Source: SLFH01 sp050486265 (GTDB lineage Bacteria > Planctomycetota > Phycisphaerae > Phycisphaerales > UBA1924). From it: a stretch of 64,000 bases of DNA. Under the pieces are notes generated by a model. The model was given only the letters and a program-made list of their open reading frames with translations, was not told the DNA's origin and searched no databases. Made by a program: the position numbers and the translations under genes. Shown here one piece after another: positions 43,089 through 52,436 of this stretch. Positions within the stretch are counted from its first letter, which is position 1. Each line of letters starts with the position of its first letter. Where the stretch lies: assembly GCA_050486265.1 (NCBI GenBank), contig JBJHCY010000002.1, positions 434,001 through 498,000 on the forward strand, written 5' to 3'.

Positions 43089-44285
43089 TCACGGCGCCGG
43101 CGGGGCCCTGAAGGCCATCACGAACTGGAAGGCGGTCACGGGGTAGGCCATGCGCAGGCGGAAGAGGCGGAACTCGCTCTCGTCTCTTCCGATCTGGGCG
43201 CACATCTTCTGGACCATGCCCGGGTAGCGCGGGGCTTCGGGGAGGTCGAAGCGGTCTTTGCTGCCGCCGAGGCTCTCGATCTCTTCGGGCACGGCGACGA
43301 GGTCGATGTCGCGGGTCGGGTCGTTGGGGTTGGCGGGGCCGCGGGCGCCGGGGTTGTAGACCATGAGTTCCGGGGTCGAGCCGGGGAAGAGATCGGCGTG
43401 GACGAGGGCGTCGCAGATCATGTTCTTGACGGGGATGTCGACGAAAGCGGAGACGCCGCCCTTTGTGCGCTGCGGGCTCGCGTAGCGGGGCGCGCCGCGC
43501 GGGTTGTGGCTGGCGGCGAGCATGTCCACCACCGCTTCCTTGCCGAGCTTGTCGTGGGCGAGTCGGTGGACGAGCTGGCCCGCGGCGACCTCGGTCTCCA
43601 TCGTGGCCGGCGTGTTGGCGCAGAACTCGTTGAGGTTGAACGGGCTTGAAGGGGGTTCGGGGCTCTCGGCTTTGTGCTGCTTTGGCGGGCCGAAGGTGAA
43701 GTAGATGGGCACATCGGGGCGGAGGCGGCGCATGCGCAGGGCGCCGTGGATCGTGGTGATCGACATCGCCTCGGGGTCGGCCGAAGGCGCGAAGATCATG
43801 CTCGTGAGCCATGTCTCGGCCTCGACGCCCATGATCTGTCGCATGCCCTTGAAGACCTCGTAGCGGCTGGACTGCTCGACGCGGGCCTGGAGGTTGGCGC
43901 TTCTGGGCGAGATGGCGGCGTTGAGGGCTGCGCGGGTGCCGAACTGCTGGCGGATCACCCGGGCGAAGCGGTCGATCGCCTCGTCGGCCTCGCGGGCGAG
44001 CGTCGGGTCGGCGCCGAGTTCTGGCGCGGCGGCGGTGACGGCACGCAGCGACTCTGGGCCCGGGATGTCCTGGAGCATCTCGTAGGGGTTGGGGCGGGCC
44101 AGGGCGTTGAGCATTTTGCTGGCGGTGACGCGGCTGATCCCGAGCTTGCGGGCCAAGGGCGTCGGGCGGTGCGGGCCGCCGGGGATCGCGTCGATCACCG
44201 CCGCCAGCGTGCCGCCGAGCGTGGTGGCGACGGATGCGAGGTCGGAGTGGACCGCTTCTGGTGTGGTATTGATGTGTTCGGGCAT
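43089..44285 (-). CDS. HTH-domain protein of unknown function
   Basis: 398 residues. Residues about 40-65 form an HTH: PTPLARKLGISRVTASKMLNAL. The remaining 330 residues have no domain I know; there are FGPPKQHK, FVDIPVKNMICDALVHADLF and a C-terminal VTAFQFVMAF. Probably a transcription factor with a ligand-binding part. It is divergent from the HAF/PEP-CTERM gene. Confidence 0.65.
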   Translation of the reverse strand: MPEHINTTPEAVHSDLASVATTLGGTLAAVIDAIPGGPHRPTPLARKLGISRVTASKMLNALARPNPYEMLQDIPGPESLRAVTAAAPELGADPTLAREADEAIDRFARVIRQQFGTRAALNAAISPRSANLQARVEQSSRYEVFKGMRQIMGVEAETWLTSMIFAPSADPEAMSITTIHGALRMRRLRPDVPIYFTFGPPKQHKAESPEPPSSPFNLNEFCANTPATMETEVAAGQLVHRLAHDKLGKEAVVDMLAASHNPRGAPRYASPQRTKGGVSAFVDIPVKNMICDALVHADLFPGSTPELMVYNPGARGPANPNDPTRDIDLVAVPEEIESLGGSKDRFDLPEAPRYPGMVQKMCAQIGRDESEFRLFRLRMAYPVTAFQFVMAFRAPPAP

Positions 44286-44344
44286 GGATGCTGCAGGATG
44301 TTGATTGCGGTCCGCGGGGCTGTTGTAATATTTTACGATTTGTC

Positions 44345-44373
44345 TTGTGCCCCCCTGCCTGCTCTGCTAGCCT
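44345..44373 (+). promoter_or_regulatory. Possible promoter of the HAF/PEP-CTERM gene
   Basis: TTGTGC (44345-44350), 17 bases, TAGCCT (44368-44373), next to an AT-rich patch at 44322-44345. Confidence 0.35.
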
Positions 44374-44451
44374 GAGGGATGTCAGGAGAGAGCGGTCGTG
44401 AGCTCGGCTCTGCGCCGGCCCGGCCAAAGATCAACAAGACAGGAGCCAAAA

Positions 44452-45564
44452 ATGCGTCTTTCGAGGAGCGCGTGCGTCGCGACGGCGGTTGCCGCTGCGT
44501 GGACTGGTGTCGTTTCGGCACAACCATCCTACGACATCTTCAACATGGGCGTCGTCGACCCGGGGGACATCGGGTCTCAAGGACTGGGGGTTTCGCCCGG
44601 GGGCGTTGCGGTCGGAAGATCGCAGGGCGTCTCGAACCAGGCGTTCAGCTGGACGGAGGCCGGTGGGCTGTTCTCGCTGCCCAGCTTGCCAGACAGAGCG
44701 TTCAACGCCGCCAACGGGGCGAACGACGCGGGCGTGGTGGTCGGGACCGCGGCGGCGACCTTCTTTGGGAGCAACCCGCTGCCGGTGCGCTGGACGAACG
44801 GGGTCGTCTCGCAGATGGATCTTCCCGGCGCGTTCACCGTGGGCCGCGCAAACGATGTGAACACCTCGGGCGTGGCGGTCGGCTCGGTCGGGGGCGGGAC
44901 GGATGAGACGGCGGTGATCTGGGACGCGTCGGGCGTTCCGTCGCTCATCACCACGCCGACCTCGGGCGGGGCGACGATGCGGACGGCGTTCCGTGTCAAC
45001 GACTCGGGCTGGGCGGTCGGGCAGGGGATCGACCCCGACAACGCGGCCCGCAATGTCGGCTTCGTGTTCGACAGCGTGACGGGGACCTCATTTGAAGTCG
45101 GGGCGTTGGCGGGCGCCAACGGGGCGCTCGCCTTCGGCGTGAGCAACGCGGGGCATGTGGTCGGATCGAGCATGCTCAACCAGGGCTCGGGGCGTCCGTT
45201 TGTCTGGACCGAAGCGGGCGGGATGGTCGAGATCCCGCTGCCTGCTGGGACGAGCTCGGGGATCGCACGCGCGGTGAACTCTGACGGTTGGGTGGTCGGC
45301 ATCGCCAGCGGGCAGTTCGCCGTGCCGTTCCTGTACGACGGCACGAACACCTACGCCCTTGGCGACCTGATCGATCCGGCTTCGGGCTGGGACCTGCTGA
45401 CGAACACCTCGTCGGGCGCGCTCGGGATCACCGAGGACGGGACGATCATCGGCACGGGCGTGTTCAACGGGGATATCCGTGCGTTTGCGATGATCGTGCC
45501 TGCGCCGGGCGGCGCGGCGCTCCTGGCGTTTGCCGGGCTGGCGGCGGCGCGTCGTCGGCGTTAG
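44452..45564 (+). CDS. Exported HAF-repeat protein with PEP-CTERM tail
   Basis: 370 residues from ATG at 44452 with AGGAG. A signal peptide ends near VSAQ. The middle has repeats of the HAF type: SPGGVAVGRSQG, NDAGVVVGTAA, VNDSGWAVGQ, VSNAGHVVGSS, VNSDGWVVG. The end, PAPGGAALLAFAGLAAARRR, is a full PEP-CTERM signal, so an exosortase elsewhere should process it. It is probably a surface or matrix protein. A terminator follows at 45611. Confidence 0.85.
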   Translation: MRLSRSACVATAVAAAWTGVVSAQPSYDIFNMGVVDPGDIGSQGLGVSPGGVAVGRSQGVSNQAFSWTEAGGLFSLPSLPDRAFNAANGANDAGVVVGTAAATFFGSNPLPVRWTNGVVSQMDLPGAFTVGRANDVNTSGVAVGSVGGGTDETAVIWDASGVPSLITTPTSGGATMRTAFRVNDSGWAVGQGIDPDNAARNVGFVFDSVTGTSFEVGALAGANGALAFGVSNAGHVVGSSMLNQGSGRPFVWTEAGGMVEIPLPAGTSSGIARAVNSDGWVVGIASGQFAVPFLYDGTNTYALGDLIDPASGWDLLTNTSSGALGITEDGTIIGTGVFNGDIRAFAMIVPAPGGAALLAFAGLAAARRRR

Positions 45565-45610
45565 TCGGCGCGTTCGGGCAGTGAACGCTGAAATGCAGAC
45601 AACGAAGAAA

Positions 45611-45639
45611 CGCCCCCGCTGCTTCGCGGGGGCGTTTTT
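45611..45639. terminator. Bidirectional terminator
   Basis: CGCCCCCGC, loop, GCGGGGGCG, followed by five T residues on the plus strand and preceded by AAA, so it can serve the isochorismatase gene also. Confidence 0.85.
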
Positions 45640-45678
45640 GGTTGCCCTGGTTGGACAGGGCCTCGGCCGGGCTGGCGA

Positions 45679-46476
45679 TCAGCGTGCTGAAGAGTTGCTG
45701 CCGTTCTTGCTCGCGGCCGCCTTGTTCTTGGAGACGGGGCTGTAGCGTTGCAGGCGTTTGAGCATCTGCTCGGTTGTGAGGACGCTGACATAGCGGCCGT
45801 TGAGCGTGTCGACGGTGAAGCGGTGGCGGTTCTCGGTGACGCAGGTGCAGCCGTCCTCGATGAGGACGGTGTCGAAGCCGAGGTCGCTTGCGTTGCGGAC
45901 GGTGGTCGAGACGCACTCGTCGGTGTAGACGCCGACGACGACGAGGGCCTTGATGCCGAGGTTGTTGAGGATGTATTCGAGGTTGGTCGAGCTGAAGACG
46001 CCCGAGGCGGTCTTGTTGATGATGATCTCGTCGCCGACGGGGGCGATCTCGGGGAGGAACTCGGCTTCCTTGGAGCCCGGTGCGGCGTGGAGGTCGAGGC
46101 GTTTGTGCTGGGGTCCGCGGTCGCGGCCGTCCTGGGTCATCGACTGGATGCGGACATGGATGACCTCCAGCCCGCGATCTCTGAAGGCTTTCTGGAGGCG
46201 GGCGACATTGGGCACCACGACCTCTTCGAGCATGGTGAAGTAGTACTCCTGGGCCTCGGGGTCGACGCCGGAGATGGCGCCTTCGGCGAAGACGCCGTGG
46301 CCCCGGGCCGCGTCGAGGTACTGCATGTCGATGCAGAGCAGGGCGGTCTCTTCGCGGAGCTCTTCGTCGATGTGCGCGGAGATCTCGTCGAGCGCCTCGC
46401 GGTAGGTCGGCTCGAGCGGGTCGATGTTGATGAAGTCCGGGTTTAATCGTTCCGCCAGTTCGTTGTCGTCGATCAT
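45679..46476 (-). CDS. Isochorismatase-family cysteine hydrolase
   Basis: 265 residues from ATG at 46476, overlapping the M20 stop by ATGA. Catalytic triad: Asp in LLCIDMQYLD, Lys in IINKTASGVFSST and Cys in GVYTDECVSTTVRNASDLGF. Family members hydrolyse N-carbamoylsarcosine, ureidoacrylate or nicotinamide. With the M20 gene a pathway for ureido compounds is likely. A Ser/Lys/Asn-rich tail of about 20 residues is extra. Confidence 0.88.
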   Translation of the reverse strand: MIDDNELAERLNPDFINIDPLEPTYREALDEISAHIDEELREETALLCIDMQYLDAARGHGVFAEGAISGVDPEAQEYYFTMLEEVVVPNVARLQKAFRDRGLEVIHVRIQSMTQDGRDRGPQHKRLDLHAAPGSKEAEFLPEIAPVGDEIIINKTASGVFSSTNLEYILNNLGIKALVVVGVYTDECVSTTVRNASDLGFDTVLIEDGCTCVTENRHRFTVDTLNGRYVSVLTTEQMLKRLQRYSPVSKNKAAASKNGSNSSAR

Positions 46477-47858
46477 GCCTTGGAGTCCTTCTTGGGCTTG
46501 TTCTTGCTGGGCTTGGTCGTCCCGCGTGATTCCTCGTCGTCGGGCTCGGGTTCGGAATCGGCTTCTGAGACGCTCAGCTCGATCGCCGCGTCGAGGGCGA
46601 CATCTGCGGCGAGCTCGATGTCTTCCCACTGCGTCCACTCGGCGCCCGAGTGGCTTCGACCGCCCACGCTGGGGGTGAAGATCATGCCGATGGGGGCGAT
46701 GTGGGCGATCATCTGCGCGTCGTGGGCTGCGCCGCTGGGCATCATCTTCGGGTCCACGCCTCTGGCCCTTACGGCATCGGCGATCGCCTCAGTGACGCGG
46801 TCGCTGCATGGGCGTGGCTCGATTTCTTCGATGATGTCGAACTCGAACATCAAGCCCCGCCTGCGCGCGATCGCCGAGAGCGCTCTTCGCATCGCTTCGC
46901 CGAGGTCCTTGAGCGCGCTCGCCGACGCGTCGCGGACATCCAGCGAGAACTCGGCGATCGCCGGCACGCTGTTGGCTGCGCCGGGGCGGAGGAGCACTTT
47001 GCCGATGGTCGCGACGGCGGCCTCGGTGCCGTGTTCTTCGAGAATTCTCGGGAGTTCTCCGGAGAACTCGGCGAGCCCCCCGAAGGCGTCGGCACGCAGG
47101 CGCATGGGGGCGGTCCCCGCGTGGTCGGCCCGGCCTTTGAGCGTCACGATCCACTTGAACAGACCGGCGATCTCGGTGACGACGCCGATGGGCGAGCCCT
47201 CGCCGTCGAGCACGGGACCCTGCTCGGCGTGCACCTCGAGGTACGCGCGTACGGAATCTCTGCGCCGGGCGACGCGGAGGGCGGCTTCGGCCTCCAGGCC
47301 CTGCGACTTCATGGCGTCGCGGAGGGTGACGCCGTCGAGGTCTGCCGACTGGGCGATGTCGGCGGGCGTGAGCAGGCCGGCGACGGCGCGGGAACCGAGC
47401 ATGCCTCCGAAGCGGCCCTCTTCGTCGCTGAAGGCGATCGCTTCGAGTGCGTGCTTTCCGGCGAGTCCCGCTTCGTGGACGACGGTGAGGATCTCCAAGG
47501 CGATGATGACGCCCATCGCGCCGTCGAATGCGCCGCCGTGGGGGACGCTGTCGAGGTGGGAGCCGATCATGACGACCGGCTCGTCGCCGGGCGATTGCGG
47601 CGAGCGGACGACGACATTGCCCGCCTCGTCCATGTAGGCTTGCAGTCCCCGTTCCTCGGCGACTTCCATCATCCACCGGCGCGCTTCCATGTCGTTGTCG
47701 GAGAAGGCGGGGCGGTTGATCGAGCCGTCGTCTTCGCGTCCGATGGTGGCGAGCTTGTCGAAGGTGTCGCGCAGGCGGTCGCGGTCGATGCGGGGCGCTC
47801 CCTCGTCGCCACCCCGTGGTTCTGCGGGCTTTGACGCTGCTTCGGTCTTGGGTTGCAT
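46473..47858 (-). CDS. M20-family amidohydrolase (allantoate/N-carbamoyl amino acid type)
   Basis: 461 residues from ATG at 47858. Metal sites in IGSHLDSVPHGGAFDG (His-Asp), FSDEEGRFGGMLGSRA (Glu-Glu), EVHAEQGPVLD and SGAAHDAQMIA. These match Zn-dependent allantoate amidohydrolase and N-carbamoyl-L-amino acid hydrolase. Both ends carry charged extensions (about 30 residues each). Translationally coupled to the isochorismatase. Confidence 0.88.
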   Translation of the reverse strand: MQPKTEAASKPAEPRGGDEGAPRIDRDRLRDTFDKLATIGREDDGSINRPAFSDNDMEARRWMMEVAEERGLQAYMDEAGNVVVRSPQSPGDEPVVMIGSHLDSVPHGGAFDGAMGVIIALEILTVVHEAGLAGKHALEAIAFSDEEGRFGGMLGSRAVAGLLTPADIAQSADLDGVTLRDAMKSQGLEAEAALRVARRRDSVRAYLEVHAEQGPVLDGEGSPIGVVTEIAGLFKWIVTLKGRADHAGTAPMRLRADAFGGLAEFSGELPRILEEHGTEAAVATIGKVLLRPGAANSVPAIAEFSLDVRDASASALKDLGEAMRRALSAIARRRGLMFEFDIIEEIEPRPCSDRVTEAIADAVRARGVDPKMMPSGAAHDAQMIAHIAPIGMIFTPSVGGRSHSGAEWTQWEDIELAADVALDAAIELSVSEADSEPEPDDEESRGTTKPSKNKPKKDSKA

Positions 47859-47995
47859 CGCGGAAATGGTAGACCTCGACCGGGAGTTCCGGCGTTTGGC
47901 TGCGCTCACATCGTACCGATCGGCCGAACCGGGCCCGGCGTACACTGATATCCGAAGAACCGGGAGAACATCCCCGCGGAAAGGGAGACCACCAA

Positions 47996-49012
47996 ATGCG
48001 CGTCGCTGTGTACAGCACCAAAGCGTTCGAACGCTCGTTTCTCGACCGCGCCAACGAGGGCCACGGGCACGAGCTCTGCTATCTGCCCGCGTCGCTGAGC
48101 GCGGCGACCGCGCCGCTCGCAGAAGGCTGCCAGGCCGCGTGCATCTTCGCCAACGACAAGGCCGACGCGGACGCGCTGAAAGGGCTGGCCGACGCGGGGA
48201 TTCTCATGCTCGCGCTACGCTCGGCGGGGTTCAACCATGTGGATCTCGAAGCGGCGGAGAAGCTGAACCTGACGGTTGCGCGGGTGCCCGCCTACTCGCC
48301 GTACTCGGTCGCCGAGCACGCCGCGGGGCTGATCCTCACCCTCAACCGCAAGCTGCACCGGGCGTACAACCGCGTGCGCGAGCAGAACTACTCGCTCGAC
48401 GGGCTGATGGGCTTCGACCTGAAGGGCAAGACCGTCGGCTTTGTCGGTACGGGGCAGATCGGTGAGGCGCTGGTGCGGATCATGCACGGCTTCGGCTGCG
48501 AGCTGCACGGCACCGACCCCGTGCCCAACCACGCGTGCGAGGAACTCGGCATGAGCTACATGCCGCTGGACGAACTGCTGGAGACATCCGACATTGTCTC
48601 GCTGCACTGCCCGCTGACGCCGGCGACGCACCACCTGATCAACGACCGGTCGCTGGAGCACGCGCGCGACGGGTTCATGCTGATCAACACCAGCCGCGGC
48701 GCCGTTGTCGACACGGGGGCGGTCATCCGCGGTCTCAAGAGCGGGAAGATCGGGGCGCTCGGGCTCGATGTCTATGAAGAAGAAGGCGACCTCTTCTTCC
48801 GCGACCTCTCAGACAAGGTGATCCAGGACGATGTGTTCATGCGCCTGATGACCTTTCCCAATGTCTTCGTCACGGCCCACCAGGGATTCTTCACGCGCGA
48901 GGCGGTGACGAACATCGCCGACACGACCATGGCGAACATCACCGGCTTCCAGCGCGGCGACATCCCCGAGGACAACATCGTCAGCGCCGAGAAGTTTATC
49001 ATTCGAAAATGA
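47996..49012 (+). CDS. ldhA: D-lactate dehydrogenase (LdhA type 2-hydroxyacid dehydrogenase)
   Basis: 338 residues with GGGAG upstream. It reduces pyruvate to D-lactate with NADH. VYSTKAFERSFLD is the LdhA start, then RSAGFNHVDL (Arg), GFVGTGQIGEALVRI for NAD, GLDVYEEEGDLFF and the His in VFVTAHQGFFT. Active-site residues are intact. It faces the FAD/Fe-S dehydrogenase. Confidence 0.93.
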   Translation: MRVAVYSTKAFERSFLDRANEGHGHELCYLPASLSAATAPLAEGCQAACIFANDKADADALKGLADAGILMLALRSAGFNHVDLEAAEKLNLTVARVPAYSPYSVAEHAAGLILTLNRKLHRAYNRVREQNYSLDGLMGFDLKGKTVGFVGTGQIGEALVRIMHGFGCELHGTDPVPNHACEELGMSYMPLDELLETSDIVSLHCPLTPATHHLINDRSLEHARDGFMLINTSRGAVVDTGAVIRGLKSGKIGALGLDVYEEEGDLFFRDLSDKVIQDDVFMRLMTFPNVFVTAHQGFFTREAVTNIADTTMANITGFQRGDIPEDNIVSAEKFIIRK

Positions 49013-49021
49013 TGCCCTACG

Positions 49022-49229
49022 CCAACTGTGGCACTGGCGGCTCGCCCGCCAGTGTTGCTTGCGCCCCTGATGCATCAAGGGAAGTTGTCGCAGCCACGGC
49101 GGAGACGCCCGCGCCACGAGAACCGGTAGAAGACAACGGTCGGCAACCTGCGCCGGAGCAACGGCTCGGCGAGCCGTGCCACCCACGAGCCCACTGGCGG
49201 GCAAGCCGCCAGTGCCACAGGTCTCCTGC
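49022..49229. repeat. Three REP-like hairpins between ldhA and the FAD dehydrogenase
   Basis: CACTGGCGGCTCGCCCGCCAG near 49031, the composite GGCTCGGCGAGCCGTGCC near 49163, and CACTGGCGGGCAAGCCGCCAG at 49192-49212. The second is the same hairpin found at the start of the large elements at 56.7 and 63.3 kb. Confidence 0.75.
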
Positions 49230-49235
49230 AAAAAG

Positions 49236-52220
49236 TCACTCTTTCAGCATCGACGCCATCCACTCGACCGGGTGCAGCGGGTGGCCGCCGACATCGTCGG
49301 GTCCGTCGGCGACCTGGTGGCGGCAGGAGGTGCCCGTCGCGACGAGCGTGAACGCCTCGCCCTTCTCACGGCGCTCTCGGATCGCCGGAAAAAGCGAGAG
49401 CTCGGCGATGTTCATCGACAGGTCGAAGCGGTGCTTGTCGTAGCCGAACGAGCCGGCCATGCCGCAGCAGCCGGTGTCGAGCACGGTGAGCTTGTCGCCG
49501 GCGACTCTGCGCAGGGCGTCGGCGCTGGAGGTGTGGCCCCAGAGGGCTTTCTGGTGGCAGTGCGCGTGCAGGACGACTTCCGAATCGGGCTCGCGGAACT
49601 CCGGGCGCGTCGGCAGATCGTCCCATCGCGACGCGATAAACTGCTCAACGAGCATCGACCGCTCGGCGATGCGCTTGCGCGTCTCGATCGGCGTCTGCAT
49701 CTTCAGGTCGAGCCAGTCGTCGGCGATCGCAGAGAGGCACGAGGGTTCGAGAAACACAATCGCATCCGCCCCCGCCTGGACCCATTCGGCCAGGCGTGAG
49801 GCGGTCCGGTCGGCCATGGCGATCGCGCGGGGGAGCGTTCCCATGCTGATCGCGGCGCGGGCGCAGCATCCCGCGTCGGCGAAGCGCACCTCGCAGCCGA
49901 ACGCTTCGAGCAGGCGCTTGGCCGCCACGCCGATATCCCGCTCGTTGTACCCCGTGAAGCAGTCGCCGAAGAGGACGACCGTCGGCCGCTCGGTGCTCTT
50001 GCCCGGCTTGCGCAGGGCGCCCGGGAAGGCCCTCGCCAGCGGGCGGCAGAAGCTCGGGATCGAGCGGCGTACATCCACGCCCAGCAGTTTCGAGGCCCCC
50101 CACTTGCCGAGTCTGGTCCGGTTCATCGCGTTGGCGATGGCTGGCGTCAGGCTGCCCATGCGGTTGAGCAGGCGGACATTGGCGAGGATCCTCGCTTTCA
50201 GCGGCGTGCCGTGCTCGCGGTAGCGCTGCGCCGTGTATTCGGCCTTGAGGCGGGCGATGTCGACATTGCTGGGGCACTCTGACTTGCAGGCCTTGCAGCT
50301 CAGGCAGAGGTCGAGCGTGTTGATGGTCTCGGCGTCGTTCCAGAGCGGGCGGCCATCGCCGGCGTCGAGTTGCCCGCTGATTGCCAGGCGCAGCGCGTTG
50401 CCCCGGCCCCGCGTCGAGTGGCGTTCGTCGAGCGTCGCCATGTACGAGGGGCACATGGTCCCGCCGGACTTCTTGCGGCAGACGCCCGAGCCGTTGCACA
50501 TCTCCACCGCGTGGTCGAAGCCGTGCTGGTCGGTGTAGTCGAAGAAAGTCTCGACGCCCCGGATGCGGATGTCGGCGCCCTCAGGTCGCGTCCGCGTGCG
50601 TTCGGTGATCGACTCGACCGGCCCCGGCGCGACGATGTTGCCCGGGTTCAGGCGGTTCTCTGGGTCGAAGACGGCCTTGACCTCTCTGAACGCCTCCATG
50701 AGCTCGGGGCCGAAGAAGCGTTCCAGCAGCGGGCCTCGGACGCGGCCGTCGCCGTGCTCGCCGGACATCACGCCGCCGAGTTCTTTGGCGAGGTCGGCGA
50801 CTTCGACGGCGATCTCTCGGAGTCTTCGCCGGTCGTCGTCGTCGCGCACATCCAAGAGCGGGCGGACATGGAGGACGCCGACGGAGGCGTGGGCCCAGTA
50901 CGCCGCCTTGGTGCCGTGGCGCGTGACGATCTCGCGGAAGCGCGTGACGAACTCGCCGAGGCGTTCGACGGGCACGGCGTTGTCTTCGACGAAGCTTGCG
51001 GGCTTGCGCTTGCCCGGCACGCCGTGGAGCAGCGGCTCGCCCGCCTTGCGCAGCTTCCACGCGTTGGCCATGGCGACGGGGTCGGTGTGGGTGTGGACGG
51101 CGGTGTCGCCGTAGACCGACTTCAGGAACGCGAGCTTCTCGGCGACCTCGTCCGGCCCCTCGTCGGAGAAGTATTCGACATAGAGGAACGCGTCGGTGCG
51201 TTCGCCGGCGGTCGGCATCCGCTCGACATAGCGCCGGTACTCGACATTGGCCCGCGCCAGGTTCACGACCATGTCGTCGAGCAGCTCGACCGCAGAGGGC
51301 TTGGTCTGCAGGATCGGGACGACGGCCTCGATCGCTTCGTCGACCCCGCCGAACCCCACCACCGCCAGGCCCCGGGCCTTGGGCACTGGGGAGAGGGCGA
51401 GTTCGGCGCCGAGCGTGACGCCGAGCGTGCCCTCAGAGCCGCAAACGAGGTGCGCGAGGCTGACTTCTTCCGGCCCGCCCCGGTCCAGCGCCTGCAGGAC
51501 CATGTCCAGCGCGTAGCCCGCGTTGCGCCGGATGGTCTTGGGGAAGCGTTCACGGATGAGCGTTTCGTTGCGGCGGACGATGTCGACGACGCGTTCGGTC
51601 AGTTCGCGCGCGATCGGGTCGCGCAGCATCGCGCCCTTGTCGAGGCGGACTCGCCTCCCGTCGGCGAGGCAGACATCGACGCCGAGGAGGTTTTCGCTGG
51701 TCCTGCCGTAGCGGATCGAGCGAGCGCCCGCGGCGTTGTTGCCGATCGCGCCGCCGATGTTGCAGTGGCGGCTGGTCGCCGGGTCGGGCGGGAAAAACAG
51801 ACCGACGCGCGCAAGCTCGGCGTTCAGATCGTCGATGGTGATCCCCGGCTCGACAAAGCAGCGACGCCCCGACGCGTCCACCTCGAGCACGCGCGTGCAG
51901 CGGGGCGAGAAGTCGATCACCACCGCCTCGCTCACGCACTGGCCGGCGAGGCTCGTGCCCCCGCCCCGAGGCAGGATCGGCAGACGGTGCGCCTTGCAGA
52001 ACTCCACGGCCCGCACCGCGTCATCGATCGAATCGGGGATCACCACGCCGATCGGCTCGACCTGGTACATCGAGGCGTCGGTCGCGTAGAGCATCCGGTC
52101 GTGGCGCCCGAAGCGCACCTCGCCCGAAACGGCGCCGGTGAGTTTCCGCGCGATCTCGGCGCGTTCTGCTTCCGAACGGTTCTCGCCTTGCGGGGCTTGC
52201 GGGAGCGCGATCTGGGCCAA
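49236..52220 (-). CDS. FAD-binding and 4Fe-4S D-lactate/2-hydroxyacid dehydrogenase (fused)
   Basis: 994 residues. The start is a TTG at 52220 with AGGAGG seven bases before. The N-terminal half (about 40-520) is an FAD-binding type 4 domain with RGGGTSLAGQ, CNIGGAIGNNAAG and SGEHGDGRVRG. Next is a ferredoxin part: CNGSGVCRKKSGGTMCP and CLSCKACKSECPSN. The final third is a cysteine-rich CCG domain pair (DAGCCARA and TGCCGMAGSFG). It probably oxidises D-lactate or a related acid and passes electrons to quinone. It is convergent with ldhA. Confidence 0.9.
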   Translation of the reverse strand: MAQIALPQAPQGENRSEAERAEIARKLTGAVSGEVRFGRHDRMLYATDASMYQVEPIGVVIPDSIDDAVRAVEFCKAHRLPILPRGGGTSLAGQCVSEAVVIDFSPRCTRVLEVDASGRRCFVEPGITIDDLNAELARVGLFFPPDPATSRHCNIGGAIGNNAAGARSIRYGRTSENLLGVDVCLADGRRVRLDKGAMLRDPIARELTERVVDIVRRNETLIRERFPKTIRRNAGYALDMVLQALDRGGPEEVSLAHLVCGSEGTLGVTLGAELALSPVPKARGLAVVGFGGVDEAIEAVVPILQTKPSAVELLDDMVVNLARANVEYRRYVERMPTAGERTDAFLYVEYFSDEGPDEVAEKLAFLKSVYGDTAVHTHTDPVAMANAWKLRKAGEPLLHGVPGKRKPASFVEDNAVPVERLGEFVTRFREIVTRHGTKAAYWAHASVGVLHVRPLLDVRDDDDRRRLREIAVEVADLAKELGGVMSGEHGDGRVRGPLLERFFGPELMEAFREVKAVFDPENRLNPGNIVAPGPVESITERTRTRPEGADIRIRGVETFFDYTDQHGFDHAVEMCNGSGVCRKKSGGTMCPSYMATLDERHSTRGRGNALRLAISGQLDAGDGRPLWNDAETINTLDLCLSCKACKSECPSNVDIARLKAEYTAQRYREHGTPLKARILANVRLLNRMGSLTPAIANAMNRTRLGKWGASKLLGVDVRRSIPSFCRPLARAFPGALRKPGKSTERPTVVLFGDCFTGYNERDIGVAAKRLLEAFGCEVRFADAGCCARAAISMGTLPRAIAMADRTASRLAEWVQAGADAIVFLEPSCLSAIADDWLDLKMQTPIETRKRIAERSMLVEQFIASRWDDLPTRPEFREPDSEVVLHAHCHQKALWGHTSSADALRRVAGDKLTVLDTGCCGMAGSFGYDKHRFDLSMNIAELSLFPAIRERREKGEAFTLVATGTSCRHQVADGPDDVGGHPLHPVEWMASMLKE

Positions 52221-52436
52221 GTAGCTGCCTCCTGGGACGCATGGTAGAGGCCGGATCGGCGATCGCGCCGCCGAGATTCCGCCCCGGATCTCCGGAACCG
52301 CCGCATTGGTTCGAGCGTCTAACGCGTTGGAGTGGTAGACGCAGATTCTGCGACCGGGCCGCCCGATGACCGATGCTCTCACGAGGGGAGCATCCGCAGA
52401 GGCTCCGGCAGGTCGCGCACACAGGAGATTTCGGCC

